Source: Microbacterium sp. LWO12-1.2
Lineage (GTDB): Bacteria; Actinomycetota; Actinomycetes; Actinomycetales; Microbacteriaceae
Direction: 5' to 3'
Assembly (NCBI RefSeq): GCF_040675875.1
Contig: NZ_JBEGII010000001.1
Coordinates: 1 to 64,000 of the forward strand
Length of the DNA stretch: 64,000 nucleotides
How positions within the stretch are numbered: the stretch's first letter is position 1; the number at the start of each line of letters is the position of its first letter. Under the pieces are notes generated by a model that was not told where the DNA came from, searched no databases, and saw only the letters and a program-made list of their open reading frames with translations. The translations under genes were made by a program, and so were the position numbers. Below are positions 49,579-57,365 of this stretch, in pieces.

Positions 49579-49989
49579 TCACTCGGGGTCGCCGTGCAGC
49601 ATCCACGGGATGCCGAAGCGATCGACCAGCATGCCGAACGTCCCACCCCACGGCGGCACATCGAGCGGCATCGTGACGGTGCCACCTTCGGAGAGCCCGT
49701 TCCAGACCTCCTGGGTGCGGGCCTGAGTGTTGCCGCTCAGTGACACCGAGAACCCCTGAGGAATCTCGTAAGGCATGCCGTCGGGGGAGTCCGACGCCAT
49801 CAGCACCAGCCCGTCGGGAGTGGTGAGCTGCGCATGCATCACCAGGTCCTTCTGACTCGGATCCTGGACCATGTCGGGGAAGTCGCCGAAGGCGCTGATC
49901 TCCAGCTCGCCGCCGAGCACGTTCTGATAGAACTCCATCGCCTGACGTGCTTCTGTGCGGAAGGAGAGATACGGATTGAGGTTGGCCAT
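49579..49989 (-). CDS. VOC/PhnB-like glyoxalase family protein
   Basis: A 136-residue protein from ATG 49989; the frame's upstream extension is shadow. The sequence NPYLSFRTEARQAMEFYQNV, LMASDSPDGMPYE and the ending GTFGMLVDRFGIPWMLH is the PhnB/3-demethylubiquinone-like VOC family. Function unassigned in most members. Confidence 0.9.
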   Translation of the reverse strand: MANLNPYLSFRTEARQAMEFYQNVLGGELEISAFGDFPDMVQDPSQKDLVMHAQLTTPDGLVLMASDSPDGMPYEIPQGFSVSLSGNTQARTQEVWNGLSEGGTVTMPLDVPPWGGTFGMLVDRFGIPWMLHGDPE

Positions 49990-50087
49990 GAGAACTCCCG
50001 GGATGAGCGGCGGGCCGTGTGCGACCCGATTCACGCCCAGTCTGCGACCGCGGTCACACCTCCACAAGACCGATCGATCGAAGTCCC

Positions 50088-50360
50088 CTAGATCGAGCGA
50101 GGGAGCGCTCTGACCGCGGCGGTGAGCACCTGCGGGACAGTCGGCACGCCCTCGGCGCGGAACACCTGTGCCCCGCTGTCGTCGCGGATGATCACGGTCG
50201 GCGTGAAGCGGATGTCGAGCGCCTCGGCGGCGTCGGGATCGCGCGCCACATCGATCTCGGTGACGGTCGCGTCGGGGAGGAATCGGACGGCATCGGCCAG
50301 CACCGCGCGCGTGCGCGAGCACGCCCCGCAGAACGCGGAGGTGACCAGTGTCAGTTCCAT
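50088..50360 (-). CDS. Thioredoxin-like small redox protein
   Basis: A 90-residue protein from ATG 50360. The CxxC is in TSAFCGACSRTRAVL (Cys11, Cys14), and the cis-proline is in IRFTPTVIIRDD. The fold is thioredoxin-like, close to glutaredoxin/mycoredoxin in size. The partner is unknown. It stands between a VOC gene and a DUF1801 gene. Confidence 0.85.
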   Translation of the reverse strand: MELTLVTSAFCGACSRTRAVLADAVRFLPDATVTEIDVARDPDAAEALDIRFTPTVIIRDDSGAQVFRAEGVPTVPQVLTAAVRALPRSI

Positions 50361-50429
50361 CGATGCCTCCTCGGGTCGCCTGTCGTCCCCGGAATGCAAC
50401 CGGGAAGGAGCCCGCAGTGTTCCCTCGCG

Positions 50430-50828
50430 TCAGAACGTCGTGCGTTTGACGAGGCTGCGGTTCGTGCGGATGTGCTCGTAGTCCCACTGGATGTCGCGTC
50501 CAGCGGCGAGCCAGGCGGCGAGGGCGTCGGTGTCGATCTCTGAGACGTCGTCGTAGCGCACCTCGGCGGCCTGGAAGGTGCCGGACGCGGTGAGACCGGG
50601 CAGAGGGAACGACTGGCCGCTCCAGAACATGAGCCGCACCGCATCCTTCAGCCGGTGGTAGCCGACGATCGGATTGCCGTCGAGGAACCAGACCGGATGC
50701 GCGTGCCAGACCTTTCTCGCCGCCTCCGGCAGTCCCCGTTCGATCTCGGTGGCGAGCACCGCGCAGATCTCCTGATCTGCGGGGGAGAGGTGGCGGTGGT
50801 AGTCGTCGATCTCGGCGGGGCGCGTCAT
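50430..50828 (-). CDS. DUF1801 family protein
   Basis: A 132-residue protein from ATG 50828. The segments HLSPADQEICAVLATEIERG, KVWHAHPVWFLDGNPIVGYH and MFWSGQSFP are those of DUF1801 proteins. Their function is unknown. The last part (YDDVSEIDTDALAAWL) is the usual C-terminal helix. No link with its neighbours is obvious. Confidence 0.85.
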   Translation of the reverse strand: MTRPAEIDDYHRHLSPADQEICAVLATEIERGLPEAARKVWHAHPVWFLDGNPIVGYHRLKDAVRLMFWSGQSFPLPGLTASGTFQAAEVRYDDVSEIDTDALAAWLAAGRDIQWDYEHIRTNRSLVKRTTF

Positions 50829-50866
50829 GAACCGAGTATGTCGCCGCGCCAGGGGAAACGCGAGGG

Positions 50867-51877
50867 TCAGTCGCGCGCGGGGTTCGCGCGCGGATGCAGC
50901 AGCCCGGACGCGGCTCCGAGCGCCGCCCCGACGATGGTGTCGACGATCCGCTCCAGCGCCACGTCCAGTGAACCGATGCTGCCCGTCGCAGCCCCCGTCA
51001 ACAGCAGTACCAGGGGCGTGATGAACACGAGAGCGAGCGCGTAGTGGCGCACGACGACGAGCTCGATGGTGAACTGCAGCGCGCCCAGCAGCAGAGCCAG
51101 CCACAACCCGTACGGATGCAGGAGGGAGAGGAGCACGTACACGCCCGCGCCGACGACGGTTCCGAGCATGCGATGCAGTCCGCGCTGGAACGCCGCTCGC
51201 CGCGCGGCCGCGACACCGATCACGGCGATCGCCGAGCCGACGATCCAGTAGGTGCGCTCCGGGTCGATGATCAGCCCGAGCAGGACGCCGAGCACCGCGA
51301 CGATGGCGACACGCAACAGCAGCAGCCGGGAGTCCGCGCTCAACGCCGGACCTGGCAGGAGCTCGCGCAGGGGCTTCGCGGTGATGGCGCGCACGCGGGG
51401 GAGCAGCAGCGGCGTCATCGCCACCAGGTAGGAGAACACGCATCCCGCGGCCAGCGCGGCCACGTACACGACCGGCGAGATGGATCCGGCGCCGACCACG
51501 TGCCCGGAGAGCCCGAACACGAGCACGAAGAACAGGGGGCCGGGAGGGCCAAGGCGGAAGCCGAAGGCGAGTGCGGCGCTGGCGATCGCGACCAGCACGA
51601 CGCCGATGCCGGCGAGCCAGTCGTCGCCCGACGCGAGCACCCCGAGTGCGGCGCAGAGGATCAGGCCCAGGGCGACGAACGGCAGGATCCGTGCTCTGTC
51701 GACCACCGCGGCTGAGCCGGCGAACAACACCGTGAACGCGCCGGAGGCGGCGATGTAGCCGAGGGGCGCGTTGCCGAGGAGTGTCATCACCGCGATCGGT
51801 GCGGCAATGCCGAGAGCTGCCTGGGTCGCCAGAGGCCAGCGGGGACCGCGGGACGGCGCGAAGGCGAAAAGACTCAC
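50867..51877 (-). CDS. FUSC-like aromatic acid exporter family membrane protein
   Basis: About 336 residues from GTG 51877, the first start after the divergent spacer. Two blocks of hydrophobic helices are separated by a cytosolic segment. The second block holds ERTYWIVGSAIAVIGVAAAR and RGLHRMLGTVVGAGVYVLLS, the conserved FUSC pattern with HRxxGTxxG. These proteins export aromatic acids or unknown solutes. It is divergent from the M20 peptidase. Confidence 0.85.
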   Translation of the reverse strand: MSLFAFAPSRGPRWPLATQAALGIAAPIAVMTLLGNAPLGYIAASGAFTVLFAGSAAVVDRARILPFVALGLILCAALGVLASGDDWLAGIGVVLVAIASAALAFGFRLGPPGPLFFVLVFGLSGHVVGAGSISPVVYVAALAAGCVFSYLVAMTPLLLPRVRAITAKPLRELLPGPALSADSRLLLLRVAIVAVLGVLLGLIIDPERTYWIVGSAIAVIGVAAARRAAFQRGLHRMLGTVVGAGVYVLLSLLHPYGLWLALLLGALQFTIELVVVRHYALALVFITPLVLLLTGAATGSIGSLDVALERIVDTIVGAALGAASGLLHPRANPARD

Positions 51878-51973
51878 TCTTCCATTGTGCGCCGCCGCAG
51901 AGTTCGCCTCTTGCGCGGACGCCGAGCCGACGCCTCGGAGGTGCAGCCGCACCAGCCGTTTCTCGTCGCTACG

Positions 51974-53323
51974 ATGGCGAACGTGACCCCAGTGACCGTG
52001 CGCCCCGGCATCGACGAACGACTGTCGCGGATGATCCAGCTGCCCACCGTGTCGGCCGAACTCGAGGAGCGCGGCGCCGAGCCGTTCGAGAGCTTCGTCG
52101 CGCTGATCGCCGAGCTCTACCCGCTCACGCACGCGCACCTGACGCGGGAGCGTCATACGGACTTCGGCCTGCTGTTCCACTGGGAGGGAGAGGCCGCACC
52201 GTCGGAAGGACCTGTCGTCCTGATGGCGCACTACGACGTGGTCCCGGTCGATGAGAGCGACGCCTGGACGCATCCGCCGTTCGCCGGGGTCATCGCCGAC
52301 GGCATCGTCTACGGACGCGGCGCGCTCGATGACAAAGGACCGCTCATCGTCGTGCTCGAAGCGGTCGAGAACCTGCTGAGCGACGGCTTCGTGCCGGCGC
52401 GCGACGTCTACCTCTCGTTCGGCGGCAACGAGGAGACGTACGGGCATGCGGCGCAGGAGATCGCCGCCGTGTTCCGCGAACGCGGCATCGTCCCCTGGCT
52501 CGTGGTCGACGAAGGCGGCGCCGTGGTCGACGCGCCACTGCCCTTCGTACCAGGACGCGCGGCGATGATCGGCGTCGGCGAGAAGGGCGTCATGACGGTG
52601 AAGCTCTCGGCGCGCGGCGAGGGCGGCCATGCGTCCGCACCGCCGTCGCTCACAGCGGTGCGTCGCGTCGCGCGCGCGGTGGATCGCCTCGGCCCCACCA
52701 CCTTCCGGCCGCGGGCATCGAAGGCCATCCTGCGGATGCTGACGCGCCTGTCCGCGCAGACACCCGGCCCTGCCCGCCACCTGCTGCGGTTCCTCGGGGC
52801 CGCGCCGCTGGTGACCGCACGGCTGTTCGCGCTTCTCGGCGGAGAGCCGGCGGCCCTCGTGCGCACCACGGTCGCCCCCACGATGCAGTCCGGCGGCACC
52901 GCGGCCAACGTGCTCCCGTCACAGGCATCCGCCACCGTCAACCTGCGCATCGCGCTGGGGGAGACGACGCAGCGGACCGTGCTGCGCGTGCGACGCCGCA
53001 TCCGCGACCCGCTCGTCGCGGTGCAGGTGGTCGAGGCGAGTGAGCCATCGCCGGAGTCATCGACCGAGAACGCGCAGTTCGCTCTGCTCTCCGATGCGCT
53101 GGCCGTGTCGCATCCCGGCGTGCCCGCGGTGCCCTACGTCATGATGGCTGCCACCGATTCCCGACATTTCCACCGCTTCTCGCCCGCGGTATACCGTTTC
53201 GCACCCCTGGAGATGTCGAATGCGCAGCGGGCGTCGATCCACGGTGTCGATGAGAACGTCGAGATCGCGGCCCTCGAGCGCGGGGAGCGGTTCCATCGGG
53301 CTCTCCTCGAACGGCTAGTGTGA
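51974..53323 (+). CDS. M20 family metallopeptidase
   Basis: A 449-residue zinc hydrolase from ATG 51974. MAHYDVVPVD and GRGALDDKGPLIVVLEAVE carry the first metal ligands and the catalytic acid, and GGNEETYGHAA holds the bridging glutamate pair. The dimerisation domain follows (SARGEGGHASAPP). The type is close to carboxypeptidase S/PM20D1. The substrate, peptide or N-acyl amino acid, is not known. Confidence 0.93.
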   Translation: MANVTPVTVRPGIDERLSRMIQLPTVSAELEERGAEPFESFVALIAELYPLTHAHLTRERHTDFGLLFHWEGEAAPSEGPVVLMAHYDVVPVDESDAWTHPPFAGVIADGIVYGRGALDDKGPLIVVLEAVENLLSDGFVPARDVYLSFGGNEETYGHAAQEIAAVFRERGIVPWLVVDEGGAVVDAPLPFVPGRAAMIGVGEKGVMTVKLSARGEGGHASAPPSLTAVRRVARAVDRLGPTTFRPRASKAILRMLTRLSAQTPGPARHLLRFLGAAPLVTARLFALLGGEPAALVRTTVAPTMQSGGTAANVLPSQASATVNLRIALGETTQRTVLRVRRRIRDPLVAVQVVEASEPSPESSTENAQFALLSDALAVSHPGVPAVPYVMMAATDSRHFHRFSPAVYRFAPLEMSNAQRASIHGVDENVEIAALERGERFHRALLERLV

Positions 53324-53375
53324 TCTCACCCGTCCTTCGGTGCGCTTCGCGGCCGAGAAAGAAGCAGGAGACGCG

Positions 53376-54836
53376 ATGACGCGCAGTCGGACATTGGGCA
53401 CCCTCGCGGTCGTCGTGGGGTTCCTCGCCTTCGTCGAGTTCACCAGCGGAGTGCTGCAGGGCTACTACACGCCCATGCTCACCGACATCGCCCGTCACCT
53501 GGGCATCCACGACGCCGACGTCAACTGGCTCGAGGGTGCGCAGCTGATGCTGTCGGCACTCGTCGTCCCCGCCTTCGCGAAGCTCGGTGACATGGTCGGG
53601 CACAAGCGGATGCTGTTGATCTCGACCGCGTTGACGGCGGCGGCGGCGCTCGTGCTGCCGTTCACCGACTCGTTCCCCGTCTTTCTCGCGGCGTGGGCGC
53701 TGATGGGCTTCTACGTGGTGTGGCTGCCGCTGGAGATCGCGCTCATCTGGTCGCGTTCACGCCGGATGGAGGGTCGCGCGAGCATCACCGCCAAGGCCGC
53801 AGGGCTGCTGGTCGCCGCGCTGGAGGGCGGTGCGATCATCGGCGCACTCGTGGGTGGTGCCCTCATCGATGTGCTCCCGCTCACGATCGTGCTGCTGGTT
53901 CCGGCCGTGCTGATCGTCGTGTGCTTCTTCGTGATCCTTTTCGGGGTCAAGGAGTCGCCCGAGCCGACGGGCGGCATCTTCGACACGATCGGCCTCATCC
54001 TGATCTCGCTCGCCCTGATCTGCTTCACCGGCGGGCTCAGCCTGCTGCGCCTCGAAGGCGGCCTGGTGAACCCGTGGTCCTGGGCGGTCGTCGTCTTCGG
54101 TGTGCTGCTGATCATCCCGTTCGCGCTGTGGGAGCTGCGCCACCACGACCCGCTGATCGACGTGCGCATGTTCCGCTCCCCGGCGCTGGGCCCGGTCTTC
54201 CTCACCGCCGGTCTTTTCGGGGTCAGCGTGCTGGGCGCCCAGGCGCCGCTGTCGACGTTCGCCCGCACCGACCCGGCGGTGTACGGCTACGGTCTCGGCA
54301 CCACGGGTTTCGCCACGTCGCTGATCATCGGCGTGTATCTGATCGCGATGATCGCAGGCGCGCTGTCGTTCCCGTTCTTCGCGCGCAGGATCTCGCCGCG
54401 GATCACCCTGATGGGGGCCTCGGTCCTGGTCGGAGTCGGGTTCCTGATGTTCCTGCCCTTCCACGCCGCCTACGCCCAGGTCATCACCAACATGGTCATC
54501 GTCGGGCTCGGATCGGGAGCGCTCGTCGCGGCCCTTCCCGCGGCGGCGGCCTCGGCCGCTCCGGCCTCTCAGACCGGCGTCGCGACCGGCCTCACGAACT
54601 CGGTCAAGACGGTCGGCGGCGCGATCGCCTCGTGCGTCTTCGGCATCGCGCTCCTCCACGGCGTCACCACGACCGCGGGCGCCGCCGAGGGGACGGCAGG
54701 GTCCCTGGCCGGTTACTTCACCGTCTGGATCGTGTGCGGCGTCACAGCCCTCGCCGCGGCTGTGCTGCTGGTGTTCGTGCCGAAGACGGCGTTCACGGAT
54801 CGCCCGGTCGACGTCGAGGCTGCGCCGATCGTCTGA
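53376..54836 (+). CDS. MFS transporter, drug exporter type
   Basis: A 486-residue transporter from ATG 53376. Fourteen helices are likely, with the motif A-like GDMVGHKRMLLIST loop between helices 2 and 3 and a motif C-like segment EGGAIIGALVGGALID. The 14-helix architecture is that of the DHA2 drug:H+ antiporters. No regulator adjoins it. A terminator hairpin follows at 54885. Confidence 0.9.
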   Translation: MTRSRTLGTLAVVVGFLAFVEFTSGVLQGYYTPMLTDIARHLGIHDADVNWLEGAQLMLSALVVPAFAKLGDMVGHKRMLLISTALTAAAALVLPFTDSFPVFLAAWALMGFYVVWLPLEIALIWSRSRRMEGRASITAKAAGLLVAALEGGAIIGALVGGALIDVLPLTIVLLVPAVLIVVCFFVILFGVKESPEPTGGIFDTIGLILISLALICFTGGLSLLRLEGGLVNPWSWAVVVFGVLLIIPFALWELRHHDPLIDVRMFRSPALGPVFLTAGLFGVSVLGAQAPLSTFARTDPAVYGYGLGTTGFATSLIIGVYLIAMIAGALSFPFFARRISPRITLMGASVLVGVGFLMFLPFHAAYAQVITNMVIVGLGSGALVAALPAAAASAAPASQTGVATGLTNSVKTVGGAIASCVFGIALLHGVTTTAGAAEGTAGSLAGYFTVWIVCGVTALAAAVLLVFVPKTAFTDRPVDVEAAPIV

Positions 54837-54884
54837 GCGTCGGCAGCAGATGCCGGGTCAGCGCATCACGAGTGGCGCACAGAA

Positions 54885-54932
54885 CCCCGGGGCTCGACGA
54901 GGGGAGTGGGGTGGGATTGTCGAGCCCCGGGG
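54885..54932. terminator. Bidirectional terminator between MFS and surface-protein genes
   Basis: CCCCGGGGCTCGAC and GTCGAGCCCCGGGG form a perfect 14-bp stem with a 20-base loop in the space between two convergent genes. Confidence 0.85.
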
Positions 54933-54947
54933 CGGTCTGGGTCGTGC

Positions 54948-57182
54948 TCAGGCCTGGTGTCTGCGGGCGGCGCGTCGCACGAGCAACACGGTCCCCAGTG
55001 TCAGGAGAGCAAGGGCCACGGCGCCGGCGATGAGAGTGCCGGTGGTGTCGAGGCCGGTAGCGGCGAGGGCGCCGTCCGCCTGCGCGGTGTCGGTGTCCTT
55101 TGCCTCAGGTACCTGCGGGTCGGTCACTTCGGGCTCGGTCACCTCCGGCTCGGTCACTTCGGGGTCGAGCGCGACCTCGCCGCGGGGAGTGGTTGCGGTC
55201 GACGGGTCCGATTCGACGGATCCGCCGTCCGGGGCGCTCCCGGCCGCCAGCGCGGTGTTGTCGATCGTGTCGAGGACGAGGTCGGCCTCTTCGACCGCGT
55301 AGGTGGCGGTGCACGTCATCGACTGTCCGGGTGCGAGAGCTGCGGCGGATCCCGCGGGGCAGTCGACCGCCGACACGGTGCCGTTCCCCGTGAACGCCGT
55401 CTCGTCGACGCGGACGTCCGTGAGCGTCACGTTGCCGGTGTTGGTGACCAGGAACAGGTAGTCGAGCGTGCTGCCGTCCGCGAACCACTCGGCGTCGGTC
55501 GACTTCACGATCGCCAGCGCGGGTGACTGCACCGAGAGCACAGTCGCCGATGACGGGGGCGAGACGACGCGGACGCCGGTGGGCGTGGTACCGGCCGCGG
55601 TCGCGGAGTTCTCCACTGATCCACGGTCGACGTCGCCCTGCTGCAGCGAGTACGTCGCCGTGCAGGTCGCTGTCTCGCCCACGGTGAGCGAGAGCGGGGT
55701 CGACGGGCAGTCGACGGCCGAGAGCGTGCCGACACCGGTGAAGCCGGTCTCATCCACCGTCACGTCGCTCAGGTCGGAGGTGCCGATGTTGGTGAGATCG
55801 AACGAGTAGGTGACCAGGTCACCGTTCTGCGCGTGCGACACGTCCGCCGACTTCGTCAGCGCGATCGCGCCCTCGCCGCGCGGGGTGTTCGTGAAGGTGC
55901 ACCGCATGCTCACATCGGAACCGCTCGGGGGAACGGTGACCTCTCCGCTGGTCCCGGCGCCCGAGGCGATCCGGGCCCCGGTGGTTCCGTCGACACAGCT
56001 CCATGACGACTGGTACCTGGTCGGGTCCGCGCCCGTGCCGGACTCCCCGATGGTGATCACCGCGCCGGGGAGCACGGGGGCGGTGAGGCGTGCGCTCTGC
56101 ACACCCGCATCAGTGCCGGTAGTGAAGGCCTGGAGGTTCTCCAGCCCCGATCCCGACATCGTCAGCCGTACCTGGTCGGTGTCATCACCGGATTCACGGC
56201 CCTCGGGGAAATCCTTCTCCAGCGTCAGATGGCTCGGAGCGGAGCACGACGCCAGGTCGACGACGCCTGACTCGGAGAAGGTCACGCGGCTCGTCACGTC
56301 GCCTGACATCGGGTTGACCCGGATGAGCTCGAGTCCGGTGCTGACGTTGAGGTAACCGTCGCGATCGAAGGCGATCCCGTTGACGCCGACGCCGCCGGCA
56401 TCGGCGACCGTGAAGGTCTGGATCATCCGAGCGCGAGCGGTCGGGTACGGCTCCGTCGCGGCAGGCGCGACGTCGTTCGCGTCCAGCACGTAGATGGCTG
56501 CGTCGTTGGCGCCGCTCATCACGATGTACATGTTGCCCGCGCGGTCGAGGGCGATGTCTCCGTTCGGGCCGGGAGCCGGGTTCGCGCCGAAGTTCACTCG
56601 GAAGCGCCCTTGTCGCTCGCCCGTGGCGATGTCACGGCTGTCGATCGTCAGGACGCCCCCATTGGCGTTGCCGTGGAGGTAGCGGGAGCTCTGCGGATCC
56701 GCGGCGCCGTGGGACTGCGTCGTGGTCCAGGTGGCGGGCAGACGGGTGACGTTCACGCTGGTGGTGGTCCCGGTCGCGAAGTCGAACGTCTCGAAGGCGC
56801 CGGCCTCGTTCAACGTCCAGGTGTCGGAGCGCATGGCGTACGCCTGCCCGGCAGGGGCTTCGGGCGTGACGCCGACGCCGAGTCCGTTGAACGTCGAGTT
56901 CGCGTTGGCGCCGGGGGTGAACTCGCCCACCTTGGCCTGCGCACCGGTGTCGGTGTCGATGCTCCACAGCGTGCTTCCGGCACCGTTGGTCGAGTTCATC
57001 GCGTAGATGGCGGAGCAGTCGATCGCGTCGGCCGCCTGCGCCGCGGGAGCGCCGAGGAGGCCACCGGGGATCGCGACGGCTCCGACAGCGAGTGCCGTGA
57101 CGGCGAGACCGGCGACCCTGCGGCGGCGGGAGCGAGGCCTTCCTTCCGGCGCGTGCGAGGGGCGATGGGCTGAACGTGCCAT
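54948..57182 (-). CDS. Sortase-anchored surface protein with DUF11-like repeats
   Basis: A 744-residue exported protein from ATG 57182, with an AGAGGA site. A long basic signal peptide ends near PAAQA. Residues about 50-330 form a repeat-rich beta-propeller-like region (DIALDRAGNMYIVMSG, GIAFDRDGYLNVSTG). Two DUF11-type immunoglobulin-like repeats share DETxFTGxGTxSAVDCP. A PEVTEPEVTEPEVTDP spacer precedes LAATG, a hydrophobic helix and RRAARRHQA. LAxTG is the motif of class E sortases in actinobacteria. No sortase gene lies nearby. Confidence 0.88.
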   Translation of the reverse strand: MARSAHRPSHAPEGRPRSRRRRVAGLAVTALAVGAVAIPGGLLGAPAAQAADAIDCSAIYAMNSTNGAGSTLWSIDTDTGAQAKVGEFTPGANANSTFNGLGVGVTPEAPAGQAYAMRSDTWTLNEAGAFETFDFATGTTTSVNVTRLPATWTTTQSHGAADPQSSRYLHGNANGGVLTIDSRDIATGERQGRFRVNFGANPAPGPNGDIALDRAGNMYIVMSGANDAAIYVLDANDVAPAATEPYPTARARMIQTFTVADAGGVGVNGIAFDRDGYLNVSTGLELIRVNPMSGDVTSRVTFSESGVVDLASCSAPSHLTLEKDFPEGRESGDDTDQVRLTMSGSGLENLQAFTTGTDAGVQSARLTAPVLPGAVITIGESGTGADPTRYQSSWSCVDGTTGARIASGAGTSGEVTVPPSGSDVSMRCTFTNTPRGEGAIALTKSADVSHAQNGDLVTYSFDLTNIGTSDLSDVTVDETGFTGVGTLSAVDCPSTPLSLTVGETATCTATYSLQQGDVDRGSVENSATAAGTTPTGVRVVSPPSSATVLSVQSPALAIVKSTDAEWFADGSTLDYLFLVTNTGNVTLTDVRVDETAFTGNGTVSAVDCPAGSAAALAPGQSMTCTATYAVEEADLVLDTIDNTALAAGSAPDGGSVESDPSTATTPRGEVALDPEVTEPEVTEPEVTDPQVPEAKDTDTAQADGALAATGLDTTGTLIAGAVALALLTLGTVLLVRRAARRHQA

Positions 57183-57365
57183 GTGGCAGTCCTCTCTGAG
57201 AGCGGTGCGATGTGAGTGCGCTGCGCGGGGCAACTCCTCAACGCTCCTATCGCTCCGGGCGCGTCAGTGACGCTCTCCGTGCTGTGGTCGGCGAAGTCAG
57301 TGGAGCCGGCACGGAATCACGTGCACGGTGCGACGGACCCGGTGGTGGTCAGGCCGACGAACGGA

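Noticed and set aside
50867..52780. N-terminal extension of the FUSC-like frame
   Set aside because: The extension is antisense to the M20 peptidase; hydrophobic sequence begins only at 51877.
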